The position numbers were made by a program, and so were the translations under genes. Under the pieces are notes generated by a model that was given only the letters and a program-made list of their open reading frames with translations, searched no databases and had not been told where the DNA came from. From Candidatus Eiseniibacteriota bacterium (GTDB taxonomy: Bacteria > Orphanbacterota > Orphanbacteria > Orphanbacterales > Orphanbacteraceae): a stretch of 64,000 bases of DNA. Position 1 is the stretch's first letter. Every line of letters begins with the position of its first letter. Location of the stretch: NCBI GenBank assembly GCA_029262235.1, contig JAJCZU010000002.1, positions 62,001 to 126,000 on the forward strand. Direction: 5' to 3'. This document shows positions 15,693 through 24,699 of the stretch, piece after piece.

Positions 15693-17662
15693 GCGACGCG
15701 CACCACGAATCCGGCTCCGTGATCGATCTCGGCGGGGTGGCCCTGCCGCCGAGCGGCGAAACCGGCCCCGTTCCGTTCGACTATCCCTTCACCCATGATT
15801 CCGAAGTCTTCTTCCGCGGCGTGCTCGACGGCATCGTCAACACCGGCGGAATGCCCCGGCTCCTGTTCGTAGGGCGCGCCGGGAACGGCGTACGCGCCGG
15901 GAACGGCGTGCGCGCCGGGAACGGCGTGCGCGCCGGCATTGCGGCCCTCGGGCTCGCGAAAGCCGCCGCGGAGAAGAAGATCGACGTACTCGTCGTCGAC
16001 GCCTCGTTCCAGGATCCTTCCCTCGCGAAGCCGTTTCCTTACCAGCCCGACGAGGGGCTGGCGGACATGATCCTGTGGGGCTCCTCGCTCCAGGCGACCT
16101 TGCGCAAGACGCAGAACGAACGCATTCAGGTCGTAAGCGCCGGTTCTCCTCCCGCCGACCCCGACAATATCCTTCTCGATCACGACTCCGACGCGGTCCT
16201 GAACACGCTTCGCGAGCAGGCTGAGCTCGTGCTCGTCGTCTCGGACCTCCACAGCAGCGCGGGGGATCTTTCGCCGCTCGTACGGCGCTCCGATCGCACG
16301 CTGATCGTGCGGGGCGAGGGAGACACGGTCGGTCCGATCAACGAGGCGCTCCCCGAGGGGAAGGTGCTCGAGATCACGATCGGCAATCTGATCGCGGTCG
16401 AGGACCCGATCGACGAAGCCGCTCTGCTCGCGGCCGCCGCAGCTGACGCCGCCCGAACCGAACCGGTCGAAAAGAAGGCCCCGGAGCTGAAAAAAGAACC
16501 GGCATCGCCCCCGAAGGCCGAACCGACGCCGGAGCCGGGTCCGAAGGTCGACCTCGAACCGACCCCGGGGCCGGCGCTGGACGAAGCGGACCGTGGGAAA
16601 GAACAGTTGCAGGACGAGCCGGCGGCGGGGAAGAGCGACGCCGGCGATGCGCGAGGGAAAGAAGCGGACAGAACGGAAACGAAAAAGCCCGAAACGCAGG
16701 AGCCCGCACCCCGGAAGCCCGAAACCGGCAAGCCCGCGCCCCCCGCTCAGAAGAAGCCGGTCGTGCCGGCTGCGGCGGCGGCATCGCCCGCTTCTTCGGG
16801 CGCGGCCCCGGCTCATGAGCCGAAGCCGTCTCCGGTCGCTCACGACCCTTCCATCCGCCCGGCCGTTCCGGCCTATGACGCGTCGAAGCAGAAGAAAGAG
16901 GGGTCGCTCCTCGGGATCGTCGGCGCTCTGGCCGGCGTGGCGGCCGTCATCGGCGTAGTCGGCGGCATCTGGTTCCTGCAGGGGCGTTTTCAGGGCGTCG
17001 CAGGCGTCGACGGGGCCCAGCCGGCCTCTGTCGCACAGAAGGACGTGCCGGACGCGGGGGGCCGTGCGGCCCTCGACGCGAACGGGAGCGGCGTGGTGAA
17101 CCAGCCCGCCGCCACAAGGCCCGACGATCAAGGTACCGGTCCTGCGGGTACCGGGAACGCGGGATCCGCGACCACGCCCGCAGACGACAACGCCGGACGA
17201 GCGCAGGAAGCGGGCGGAACGGCCGCTCCTCCCGCCGGCGAGATCGAGGCCCGTGATCGGACGATCCCGATCCAGTCGGGCACGAAAGTGGCTCACGCGG
17301 CCGACGCCGCCGCCGGGACCATGGCCGGGGAGGCCGCCGGGAGCGAGGCGAAGAAGGATCCGCCGGCGACCGCGCAGGAAGAATCGCCGGCATCGAAGCC
17401 GCCCGCGACGGTCCCGGGGCGCGCCTACGGCGTGCATGTCGAGTCGTTCCCGACCCGCAAAGAGGCGGAAGGCGCCGCCGCGGCCTATGAAGCGGCGGGA
17501 ATGCCTGTTACGATCAAAGCAGTCGACGTGCCGGGCAAGGGCCTCTGGCACCGCGTGATACTGGGCCGGGTAGGAAGCAAAGCCGAGGCGGATGTCCTTT
17601 CACGCGAAGTGAAAGAGCGATTCGATCTTCGTTATACATTAGTCGTGCGCGTGGACCGCTAA
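15689..17662 (+). CDS. Membrane protein: degenerate ParA/CpsD-like domain, Pro/Ala-rich linker, TM helix and SPOR domain
   Basis: 657 residues, ATG 15689 overlapping the selA stop. Residues about 30-260 look like a MinD/CpsD-type nucleotide-binding fold (KKIDVLVVDASFQDPSLAKPF, AELVLVVSDLHSSAGD). The Walker A position, however, is occupied by a tandem AGNGVR hexapeptide with no P-loop Lys-Ser/Thr. A long Pro/Ala/Lys/Glu-rich linker follows (about 265-410), then one hydrophobic helix (GIVGALAGVAAVIGVVGGIW), a second low-complexity region, and a C-terminal SPOR domain (YGVHVESFPTRKEAEGAAAA). SPOR domains bind denuded septal peptidoglycan, so a division or envelope role is likely. The predicted topology puts the ATPase-like part in the cytoplasm and SPOR in the periplasm. 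Confidence 0.75.
   Translation: MSDAHHESGSVIDLGGVALPPSGETGPVPFDYPFTHDSEVFFRGVLDGIVNTGGMPRLLFVGRAGNGVRAGNGVRAGNGVRAGIAALGLAKAAAEKKIDVLVVDASFQDPSLAKPFPYQPDEGLADMILWGSSLQATLRKTQNERIQVVSAGSPPADPDNILLDHDSDAVLNTLREQAELVLVVSDLHSSAGDLSPLVRRSDRTLIVRGEGDTVGPINEALPEGKVLEITIGNLIAVEDPIDEAALLAAAAADAARTEPVEKKAPELKKEPASPPKAEPTPEPGPKVDLEPTPGPALDEADRGKEQLQDEPAAGKSDAGDARGKEADRTETKKPETQEPAPRKPETGKPAPPAQKKPVVPAAAAASPASSGAAPAHEPKPSPVAHDPSIRPAVPAYDASKQKKEGSLLGIVGALAGVAAVIGVVGGIWFLQGRFQGVAGVDGAQPASVAQKDVPDAGGRAALDANGSGVVNQPAATRPDDQGTGPAGTGNAGSATTPADDNAGRAQEAGGTAAPPAGEIEARDRTIPIQSGTKVAHAADAAAGTMAGEAAGSEAKKDPPATAQEESPASKPPATVPGRAYGVHVESFPTRKEAEGAAAAYEAAGMPVTIKAVDVPGKGLWHRVILGRVGSKAEADVLSREVKERFDLRYTLVVRVDR
15875..15936 (+). 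repeat. 18-bp tandem repeat at the P-loop position
   Basis: Three full copies of an 18-bp unit (15875-15892, 15893-15910, 15911-15928; consensus CGCGCCGGGAACGGCGTG) and a partial fourth, encoding the hexapeptide RAGNGV repeated in frame. It falls where CpsD/MinD-like proteins have Walker A. Confidence 0.9.
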
Positions 17663-17693
17663 AGACGGGCCGGATGCGGGGGGTGGACCAGAC

Positions 17694-20600
17694 ATGTTCC
17701 TGAAACGAATCGAAGTGTTCGGCTTTAAATCGTTCATGAATAAAGTAGAAGTCGATTTCGGGAGCGGCATGACGTGCGTCATCGGCCCGAACGGCTGCGG
17801 AAAGTCGAATATCTCCGATGCCATTCGGTGGGTGCTCGGCGAGCAGAACCCGCGCCTTCTGCGCGGCGAGAGCATGGACGACGTGATCTTCAACGGCACG
17901 CGCGTCCGCAAGCCGCTCGGCATGGCCGAAGTGTCGCTTATCCTTTCGAACGAAGCGCGCACGTTCCCGATCGACTTCCCCGAGATCCGCGTCACGCGCC
18001 GCGTGTATCGTTCCGGCGTCTCCGAATATCTCATCAACAAGAACAATTGCCGCCTCAAGGATATCCGCGATCTTCTGATGGATACGGGGCTGGGTTCTTC
18101 GACCTACACCGTGATGGAACGCCAGCAGACGGACAACCTGCTGGGCAACACGTCCGTCAATCTTCGCATCATGGTCGAAGAAGCGGCCGGCATCATGAAG
18201 TACAAGACGCAGGAAAAGGCCGCCATGCGGAAGCTCGACGCGACGCAGGTCGACCTGCTTCGCATCCGCGATATCGTGGCCGAAGTCGAAAAGCGCGTTC
18301 GTTCGCTGAACCGCCAGATCGGCAAGGCGAATCGCCACCAGGAGCTGAGCGCGAAGGTGCGTGAGTTCGCTCTTTACGCCGGGCGCCTGGAACTCGAACG
18401 ACTGCAGGCGGAAGAAGCCGAGAAGAGCGGCGCGTACCAGGAGATCTCGCTTCGTCAGGAAGAAGTGAGCGGCCGGCTCGCGACTATCGAAGCGGACGTC
18501 GAAGAGAAGACGCTCGCCCTGCGCGAAAAGGAAGAGAAGCTGCGCGGCGCGCAGGACAATCTCAACGAAACGATGATCGAACTCGAGCGCACGCACAAAG
18601 AGTCGCTCGTGCTCGAAGAGCGCGAGAAGGGGATTCGCCACCGCCAGACCGTGCTCGAGAACGAAATCACCGAAGCGAACGAGCGCATCAAGGACACCGT
18701 GAAACTCCGCTGGGAGAAGATCGAAGCGCGCGACGAGTCCGCGAAAGCGATCCGCGCGCTCGAAGACGATCTCGAAGAGCGCCGCGCGAAGAACAACATC
18801 GTGCAGGGTCAGGTGGAGCGCGCGAAGGATATCCTGCTCGAGAAGAAGCAGATCACGCTCGATCTCTTCAAGGGCGAGTCGGAGAAGCGGAACGAACTCG
18901 GCAATCTCGAAACGTCCCGCACGAGTCTCAGCAAGCGGCGCGAGAGTCTGCATCGCCAGGTCGCGTCGCTCGACGAAGAGAATACCGCGCTGGCGCAGCA
19001 GGCAACGCATAAGACGGAAGAGCACGAGCAGAAGGCGCAGGAGGCGCTCGCTCTTCGCGAAAAGCGTGACAAGACTGAAAGGGCGATCGAAAAGCTTGCG
19101 ACCGAGCGCGCCGAGAACGCCGAACAGGTCGTGCTTCTGCAGGGCAAAACGGAGTCGCTCGCTTCGACGCTCAAGCTGCTGAACAAGCTGCGTGAAGATT
19201 ACGAAGGATACAAGCGCGGCGTACGCTCGCTTCTCGCGACCGACGACAAGCCGGCATCGCTGATCGGCGTTGTGGGCGAACTGCTCGACGTCGACGCGAA
19301 AGAATATCTGCCCGCGTTCGAAAACGCGATGGGCGACGCGCTGCAGTGCGTGGTCGTCGACTCGGAAAGCGACGCACTCGATCTCGTGCACTTTCTGCGC
19401 GAAAACGAACAGGGGTGGGCGACGTTCCTGCCGCGCGATCGATTCAAGGCGGCGCAGATCAACGTAGACCCGGCGCTTGCGTCGCGCGACGACGTGATCG
19501 GCTCGGCAAGCGATTTCATTCGCGGCGACGACGCAACCGGCCACGTGCTTCGCGTGCTGCTCGGCCGCACGATTCTCGTGCGCTCGCTCGATGCGGCGCG
19601 TGCGCTCAGCCACGAAGAGAAGTACAGCGATTACCGCTTCGTGACGGCCGACGGCGAGGGCGCCCGTTTCCCCGGGATCGTGTTCGGCGGCGGTTCGGAG
19701 CGCGAGGAAGTGGGCATCTTCGAACGCCGTTCGCGTATTGCCGACCTCGAGAGCGAGAAGAACGACCTCACGAAACAGCTCGAAAAAGGTCGTGCGCAGA
19801 AGGAAAAGCTCGACGGCGAGTTCGAGAAGACCCGCTTCGAACGCGAACGCATCGTGGCGGAACTCGATGCGCTGCGTGCGGAAGTCGAAAAGCTCTCGCG
19901 CGAGCGCGAACGTCTCCAGACCGGGCTCGAGAAGAGCCGCGAATCGGTCGAGCATTTCCGGAACGAACTCGCGGAACTCGATACGGAAGAAAACAACGTT
20001 CTCGGTCTCATTCAGGCGGTCGCGCAGGAGTTCGAGTCGATCGGCGCGCACGGGAGTGAAGCGGATCGCGGGCTGAAAGAGATCGAAACGGAGATGGTGC
20101 AGCTCGAAACCGAGCGCGAGGAGTCCCGCAAGGGATTGACCGCCGCGCAGGTCGCGCTGGCCGAGGCCGAGGGGAACCGCCGCACGCTCGAAGGAGAAGC
20201 GCTGAGCCTCGAGCGCCGCGAACAGGAACTTGCAGACGAAGTGACCCGCAAGCGCGAGGAGCTTCGTACGTCCGCGGACACGCTCACGCAGATCGAAGAG
20301 CGCATCGCCGAGCTCCGCGAACAGGAAGCCGGGCTCGCCGAGACGAAAGAAATGAAAACGGCCGCGCGCGACGAGATTCTCGCCGAGGTCAACCGCATCA
20401 GCGATGGAATCCGCGCGCAGGAAGATTCCGCACGCGGCGATCGCAAGGCGCGCGAAACGGTCGCGACGGAAGTGCACCAGCTCGAAATGCGGCTGCAGGA
20501 GATCAAGCTCGGCCGCACGAACCTGCTCGAGCGCATGGACGAAGAGTTCGAGGTCGGTCGCGAGGAGATTCTCGAAGCCGAGCCGGTCGAAGAGATGACC

Positions 20601-21308
20601 GAGCAGGAGATCAAACACGAAGTGCACCAGATGAAGGAAGCGATCCGTCGTCTCGGCCCGGTGAACCTCGTGGCGCTCGACGAATACGATGAAGAAGCCG
20701 AACGCTTCGAGTTCCTGAAAGAGCAGGAGGGTGACCTGATCGAGGCGCGCGATTCGCTGCAGGAGACGATCAAAACCGTCGACCGCAAGGCGCGCACGCT
20801 CTTCGTCGATACGTTCGAACTCGTGCGCGAGAACTTCCGCAATATCTTCACGACCCTGTTCCAGGGGGGCGAAGCGGACCTCGTCATGGAAGTGCCGGAC
20901 GACCCGCTGAACAGCCCGCTCGAAATCGTGGCACGCCCGGGGAACAAGCGTCCGCAGCGGATCGCGCTGCTTTCGGGCGGCGAACGCGCGCTGACGGCGA
21001 CGTCGGTTCTGTTCGCGCTCTACCAGGTGAAGCCGAGCCCGTTCTGCATTCTCGACGAACTCGACGCGCCGCTCGACGACGCCAATGTGGGCCGTTTTCT
21101 TCGCATGGTCGAGAAGTTCGGCGACAAGACGCAGTTCGTCGTCATCACGCATAACCGCCAGACGATGTCGGGCGCCGATTATCTTTATGGAGTCACGATG
21201 CAGGAGTCGGGCGTTTCGCGCGTCGTCTCCGTTCGCCTCGGGAAAGACTCGCAGGTCGGCGACGAAGAAGAGGCGATCCGCCAGATCGAGAGTGGCGCGG
21301 TCTCGTGA
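17694..21308 (+). CDS. smc: Chromosome segregation/condensation ATPase SMC
   Basis: 1204 residues, the usual SMC size. The N-terminal Walker A lies in CVIGPNGCGKSNISDAIRWV. A coiled coil runs to a hinge (about 520-680) with SLIGVVGELLDVDAKEYLP. A second coiled coil leads to the C-terminal signature LLSGGERALTATSVLFAL and Walker B/D-loop PFCILDELDAPLDDANVGRF. SMC dimers extrude DNA loops with ScpA and ScpB, which are not in this window. Its GTGA overlap with ftsY indicates co-translation. Confidence 0.98.
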   Translation: MFLKRIEVFGFKSFMNKVEVDFGSGMTCVIGPNGCGKSNISDAIRWVLGEQNPRLLRGESMDDVIFNGTRVRKPLGMAEVSLILSNEARTFPIDFPEIRVTRRVYRSGVSEYLINKNNCRLKDIRDLLMDTGLGSSTYTVMERQQTDNLLGNTSVNLRIMVEEAAGIMKYKTQEKAAMRKLDATQVDLLRIRDIVAEVEKRVRSLNRQIGKANRHQELSAKVREFALYAGRLELERLQAEEAEKSGAYQEISLRQEEVSGRLATIEADVEEKTLALREKEEKLRGAQDNLNETMIELERTHKESLVLEEREKGIRHRQTVLENEITEANERIKDTVKLRWEKIEARDESAKAIRALEDDLEERRAKNNIVQGQVERAKDILLEKKQITLDLFKGESEKRNELGNLETSRTSLSKRRESLHRQVASLDEENTALAQQATHKTEEHEQKAQEALALREKRDKTERAIEKLATERAENAEQVVLLQGKTESLASTLKLLNKLREDYEGYKRGVRSLLATDDKPASLIGVVGELLDVDAKEYLPAFENAMGDALQCVVVDSESDALDLVHFLRENEQGWATFLPRDRFKAAQINVDPALASRDDVIGSASDFIRGDDATGHVLRVLLGRTILVRSLDAARALSHEEKYSDYRFVTADGEGARFPGIVFGGGSEREEVGIFERRSRIADLESEKNDLTKQLEKGRAQKEKLDGEFEKTRFERERIVAELDALRAEVEKLSRERERLQTGLEKSRESVEHFRNELAELDTEENNVLGLIQAVAQEFESIGAHGSEADRGLKEIETEMVQLETEREESRKGLTAAQVALAEAEGNRRTLEGEALSLERREQELADEVTRKREELRTSADTLTQIEERIAELREQEAGLAETKEMKTAARDEILAEVNRISDGIRAQEDSARGDRKARETVATEVHQLEMRLQEIKLGRTNLLERMDEEFEVGREEILEAEPVEEMTEQEIKHEVHQMKEAIRRLGPVNLVALDEYDEEAERFEFLKEQEGDLIEARDSLQETIKTVDRKARTLFVDTFELVRENFRNIFTTLFQGGEADLVMEVPDDPLNSPLEIVARPGNKRPQRIALLSGGERALTATSVLFALYQVKPSPFCILDELDAPLDDANVGRFLRMVEKFGDKTQFVVITHNRQTMSGADYLYGVTMQESGVSRVVSVRLGKDSQVGDEEEAIRQIESGAVS

Positions 21309-22195
21309 GCTTCTTCAAGAATCTGCGCGCCGGTCTCGCGAAAACGCGGGACGGCCTCGTCAGTTCCCTCAAGAAAGCCGTTCAGAAAGACAACAACGAG
21401 GATCTTCGCGAGACGCTCGAAGAAGTCCTGATCATGGGGGACGTGGGCGTTCACGCCGCGGACCGCATCATCGAGAGCATCGCGGGGCGCGAAGGCGATC
21501 GCTGGGAACTGCTTCAGCAGGAGATGCTCGCGATTCTCGGCGGAGGCAACGGCGCCGAGCCGTATACGGCGGAGCTTCGTGGCAAGCCGCACGTGATTCT
21601 GCTCGTCGGCACGAACGGTTCCGGCAAGACGACCACCGCGGGCAAGCTGGCCGCGAAGTATGCAGCGCAGGGGAAGCGCGTGATTCTCGCCGCGGGCGAC
21701 ACGTATCGCGCGGCCGCGATCGAACAGCTCGCAGTGTGGGCAAAGCGCGCCGATGTCGAAGTGATCTCGCAGGAGCGCGGGTCCGACGCGGCTTCGGTCG
21801 CCTACGACGCACTCACGGCCGCGATTGCGCGCGGGGCCGACCTTCTCATTGTCGACACCGCCGGGCGCCTGCAGAATCGTTCGAACCTCATGGAAGAGCT
21901 CGCGAAGATCCGGCGCGTACTTAAAAAACACGGCGAAGAGTATCCGCATGAAACGTTTCTCGTACTCGACGCCACGATCGGGCAGAACGCGCTTTCGCAG
22001 GCGAAACTGTTCCACGAAGCGGTCGCGCTCGACGGCCTGATCGTGACCAAGCTGGACGGGACGGCGAAAGGTGGTATGATCCTCGCCGTTCGACAGGAAG
22101 TCGACCTACCGGTTCGCTACGTGGGCGTCGGAGAGGGGATCGACGATCTCATGCCGTTTGCACCGGAGGATTTCGTGAAAGCGCTCCTCGACTAG
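21305..22195 (+). CDS. ftsY: Signal recognition particle receptor FtsY
   Basis: 296 residues starting at GTG 21305, overlapping the smc stop. It has an N-domain (residues about 1-90) and a GTPase G-domain. G motifs: VGTNGSGKTTTAGKLAAKYA, AAGDTYRAAAIEQL, IVDTAGRLQNRSNLMEEL, TKLDGTAKGG and VGEGIDDLMPF. The acidic A-domain found in E. coli FtsY is absent, as in many bacteria. It receives SRP-ribosome complexes at the inner membrane. Confidence 0.97.
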   Translation: MSFFKNLRAGLAKTRDGLVSSLKKAVQKDNNEDLRETLEEVLIMGDVGVHAADRIIESIAGREGDRWELLQQEMLAILGGGNGAEPYTAELRGKPHVILLVGTNGSGKTTTAGKLAAKYAAQGKRVILAAGDTYRAAAIEQLAVWAKRADVEVISQERGSDAASVAYDALTAAIARGADLLIVDTAGRLQNRSNLMEELAKIRRVLKKHGEEYPHETFLVLDATIGQNALSQAKLFHEAVALDGLIVTKLDGTAKGGMILAVRQEVDLPVRYVGVGEGIDDLMPFAPEDFVKALLD

Positions 22196-23866
22196 GTGAA
22201 TATGGGCGAAGCGAAGCCGCAATACGAAGTCTTCCTGCGAGTAGCCGCCAGGTTGCAGATTCTCGACGAACTTCAGGATCAGCTCGACGCGATCGCCGAA
22301 GGCGTGGTCGAGGCGCAGACGTTCCGGCGCGCCCTCATTTCGCTGCTCGACGAGAACTGGACGGTGATCCAGATCGGCTCGGCGGGTATCGAGGCGGAGG
22401 AGCTCGAGCGCATTCGGGAGCGCCCTCCGCTGTCGCCCGAGCAGCGCCGCTCGCTCCTCGCCGAGAAATACCGCATCGGCAACTCCTACTTCATCCCTCA
22501 CTCGGAAGCATCCGCCCAGGAAATCCTCGCCAACGGCATCGAAAGTCATCTCGAAGACAAGGACTTCGTAGACTGGCATCCGGACGACGTGCTGTTCGTG
22601 CCGCTGCACGGGCGACAGGGCGAAATCCTCGGCACGCTTTCCGTCGACGATCCGAACGACGGTCGGCGCCCCACCGCCACCTCGCTCCGCATGCTCGAAC
22701 TTTTCGCGCGCGAAGCCGCCGTTACGATCGAAACGAGCATACTGAACGCGGAACTGTCGCGTGTGCGCATGTACCTCGAGACGCTGATCGAAAGCATTCC
22801 CGACGGCATCATCACGCTCGACCGCGAAGGGAACGTCGTGCTCTTCAACGGCGGCGCGTGCCGGATCACGGGGTACAGCGCCGAGGAGATCAAGGGCCAG
22901 CCCGTTACGAAACTGTATGCGTCCGAACAGCAGGCGAAAGAAGTCATGTTCATCCTGCGCAGCAAGAGCGAGGAGGGGGAGCGCGGTCTGCTCGCCGGAA
23001 AAGAGATCACGCTCAAGACGAAATCGGGCGAGGAGATTCCCGGTTCGCTCAGCGCTTCGATCATGCGCGACAAAGAGGGGCGCGAAATCGGCACGGCCGG
23101 TGTCTGCAAGGATCTTCGCCCGATCCGCAAGCTCGAACAGAAGCTGATCAAGGCCGAGAAGATCGCAACCGTGGGCGAGGTGGCGACGCTGCTTTCGCAC
23201 GAAGTGAACAATCACTTGACGGCGATTTCGGCTGCGGCCGAGCTGGCGCGTTCGTTTTTCGCGAAACCGGCCGTGCAGGAAGCGCTTACCGCCGCCGGCC
23301 TCGAGACGGAGCTGAAGCGCGAGCAGGCGCGCATCGAGACGATCCGGAGCGAAGCGCACGACATCAGCAATCTGACCGAGAAGCTGCAGGTGATGGGCAA
23401 GGGGCGCGAGTACGAAACGACCACCTACGTGGAAGGCGTTTCCATGATCGATATCGATCAGTCGCTCGAGAAGATGGCGAAAAATCGAGAGATCCGTATT
23501 CTGGTCGCGGATGATAAACTGTACATACGGCAGTCGCTCCGTGAAGTGTTCGACGCGGACGGATTTCTCGTGGACGATGTCGAGAACGGAGAGCAGGCGC
23601 TCGCGTGCCTGCGCAGGCTGAAATACGACCTGCTCGTCACGGACATCAAGATGCCCGGTCTGAACGGGTATCAGGTGGCCGAGGGGGCGCTCGAGCTGCA
23701 GCCGAAGCTGCCGGTCCTGCTGATCACGGCCTTCGGATACGATCCGGACCACACCGCCGTGCGCGCGCAGCGGAGCCCGAATGTCGCGGGAGTGCTGTAC
23801 AAGCCGTTCGATCTTGGTAAACTGAAGGCAGCCGTCAAAGAAATTCTCGCAAGAGACGCATCGTGA
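22196..23866 (+). CDS. GAF-PAS-DHp-receiver signalling protein lacking a kinase ATPase domain
   Basis: 556 residues; GTG 22196 directly follows the ftsY stop, with ATG 22202 as an alternative. A GAF-like domain (about 15-185) is followed by a PAS domain (about 193-305: ESIPDGIITLDREGNVVLFN). A HisKA/DHp segment follows (about 313-400) with H335 in LSHEVNNHL. A receiver domain closes the protein (about 433-553) with D439/D440, phospho-acceptor D483 (LLVTDIKMPG), T511 and K536 (VLYKPFD). No HATPase_c N, G1, F or G2 boxes exist between DHp and receiver; only ~33 residues join them. It could be a phosphotransfer hub or act with a separate kinase. Confidence 0.8.
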   Translation: MNMGEAKPQYEVFLRVAARLQILDELQDQLDAIAEGVVEAQTFRRALISLLDENWTVIQIGSAGIEAEELERIRERPPLSPEQRRSLLAEKYRIGNSYFIPHSEASAQEILANGIESHLEDKDFVDWHPDDVLFVPLHGRQGEILGTLSVDDPNDGRRPTATSLRMLELFAREAAVTIETSILNAELSRVRMYLETLIESIPDGIITLDREGNVVLFNGGACRITGYSAEEIKGQPVTKLYASEQQAKEVMFILRSKSEEGERGLLAGKEITLKTKSGEEIPGSLSASIMRDKEGREIGTAGVCKDLRPIRKLEQKLIKAEKIATVGEVATLLSHEVNNHLTAISAAAELARSFFAKPAVQEALTAAGLETELKREQARIETIRSEAHDISNLTEKLQVMGKGREYETTTYVEGVSMIDIDQSLEKMAKNREIRILVADDKLYIRQSLREVFDADGFLVDDVENGEQALACLRRLKYDLLVTDIKMPGLNGYQVAEGALELQPKLPVLLITAFGYDPDHTAVRAQRSPNVAGVLYKPFDLGKLKAAVKEILARDAS

Positions 23867-23876
23867 AAGAGGAATC

Positions 23877-24686
23877 GTGAGCGACCAATATAACGCCACC
23901 GTTACTGAAATCATGACATTCGTGGAAGGCCTCGCGATCTATCGCATCGAACCGGATGAGACGCCTGTCCGTTTCGAAGCGGGCCAGTACACCACGCTGG
24001 GGCTCATGCCCGAAGCGCCGCGCGTAGCAGGATCCGATCCCGATCCGCCCGACATCAAGCCCGGCAAGATGATCAAGCGCGCGTACTCGATCGGCTCGTC
24101 GTGCAAGATCACGGAGCACCTCGACTTCTATCTCGTGCTCGTTCCCGAAGGCGCGCTGACACCGCGACTTTTTGCGCTCGGCGTCGGGGATCGCGTCTGG
24201 GTCGCGAAGAAATGCGTGGGCACGTTTACGCTCGAGCCCGTCGGCGAGGATCAGGACGTCGTGCTGATCGGGACCGGCACCGGCGTGGCGCCGTACATGA
24301 GCATGATCCGCGCGTACTTCGATCCGAAGGCGAAGCGCAAATGGGCGATCATCCACGGCACGCGCAAATCGTTCGACCTCTCGTATCACGACGAGCTCAC
24401 GGAGCTCGCGAGCAAACATGAAAACTTCTTCTACTATCCCGCGATCACGCGCCCGGACGACGATCCGTGGGCGGGACCTGTGGGCCGCGTGAACACGCTG
24501 CTCGAAGACGGCACGTTCGAAGCCGCGTGGGGGTACGCGTTCGACGCCGCCTCGCAGCACGTCTATCTCTGCGGCAACCCCGGCATGATCGACGGCGCGG
24601 AGAAATGGCTCGGGGACAAGGGCTTCAGCGAGTATCAGAAGAAGAAAAACCCCGACGGCAATATCCATTTCGAAAAATACTGGTAA
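23877..24686 (+). CDS. fpr: Ferredoxin/flavodoxin--NADP+ reductase
   Basis: 269 residues. The FAD-binding domain has RFEAGQYTTLGL and the RAYSIGSS motif (FAD-binding RxYS). The NAD(P) domain has VLIGTGTGVAPYMSMIR and VYLCGNPGMI, and the C-terminus ends in an aromatic residue (HFEKYW), as in bacterial Fpr. It exchanges electrons between NADPH and ferredoxin or flavodoxin in the cytosol. GTG 23877 follows AGAGGAATC. It lies close behind the signalling gene (10 bp) and may share its transcript. Confidence 0.9.
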   Translation: MSDQYNATVTEIMTFVEGLAIYRIEPDETPVRFEAGQYTTLGLMPEAPRVAGSDPDPPDIKPGKMIKRAYSIGSSCKITEHLDFYLVLVPEGALTPRLFALGVGDRVWVAKKCVGTFTLEPVGEDQDVVLIGTGTGVAPYMSMIRAYFDPKAKRKWAIIHGTRKSFDLSYHDELTELASKHENFFYYPAITRPDDDPWAGPVGRVNTLLEDGTFEAAWGYAFDAASQHVYLCGNPGMIDGAEKWLGDKGFSEYQKKKNPDGNIHFEKYW

Positions 24687-24699
24687 GCGGGCAGGCGAG

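Noticed and set aside
17514-21152. A 1212-codon open frame antisense to smc
   Set aside because: It is a composition shadow of GC-rich coding DNA; the sense strand encodes a complete, motif-perfect SMC.
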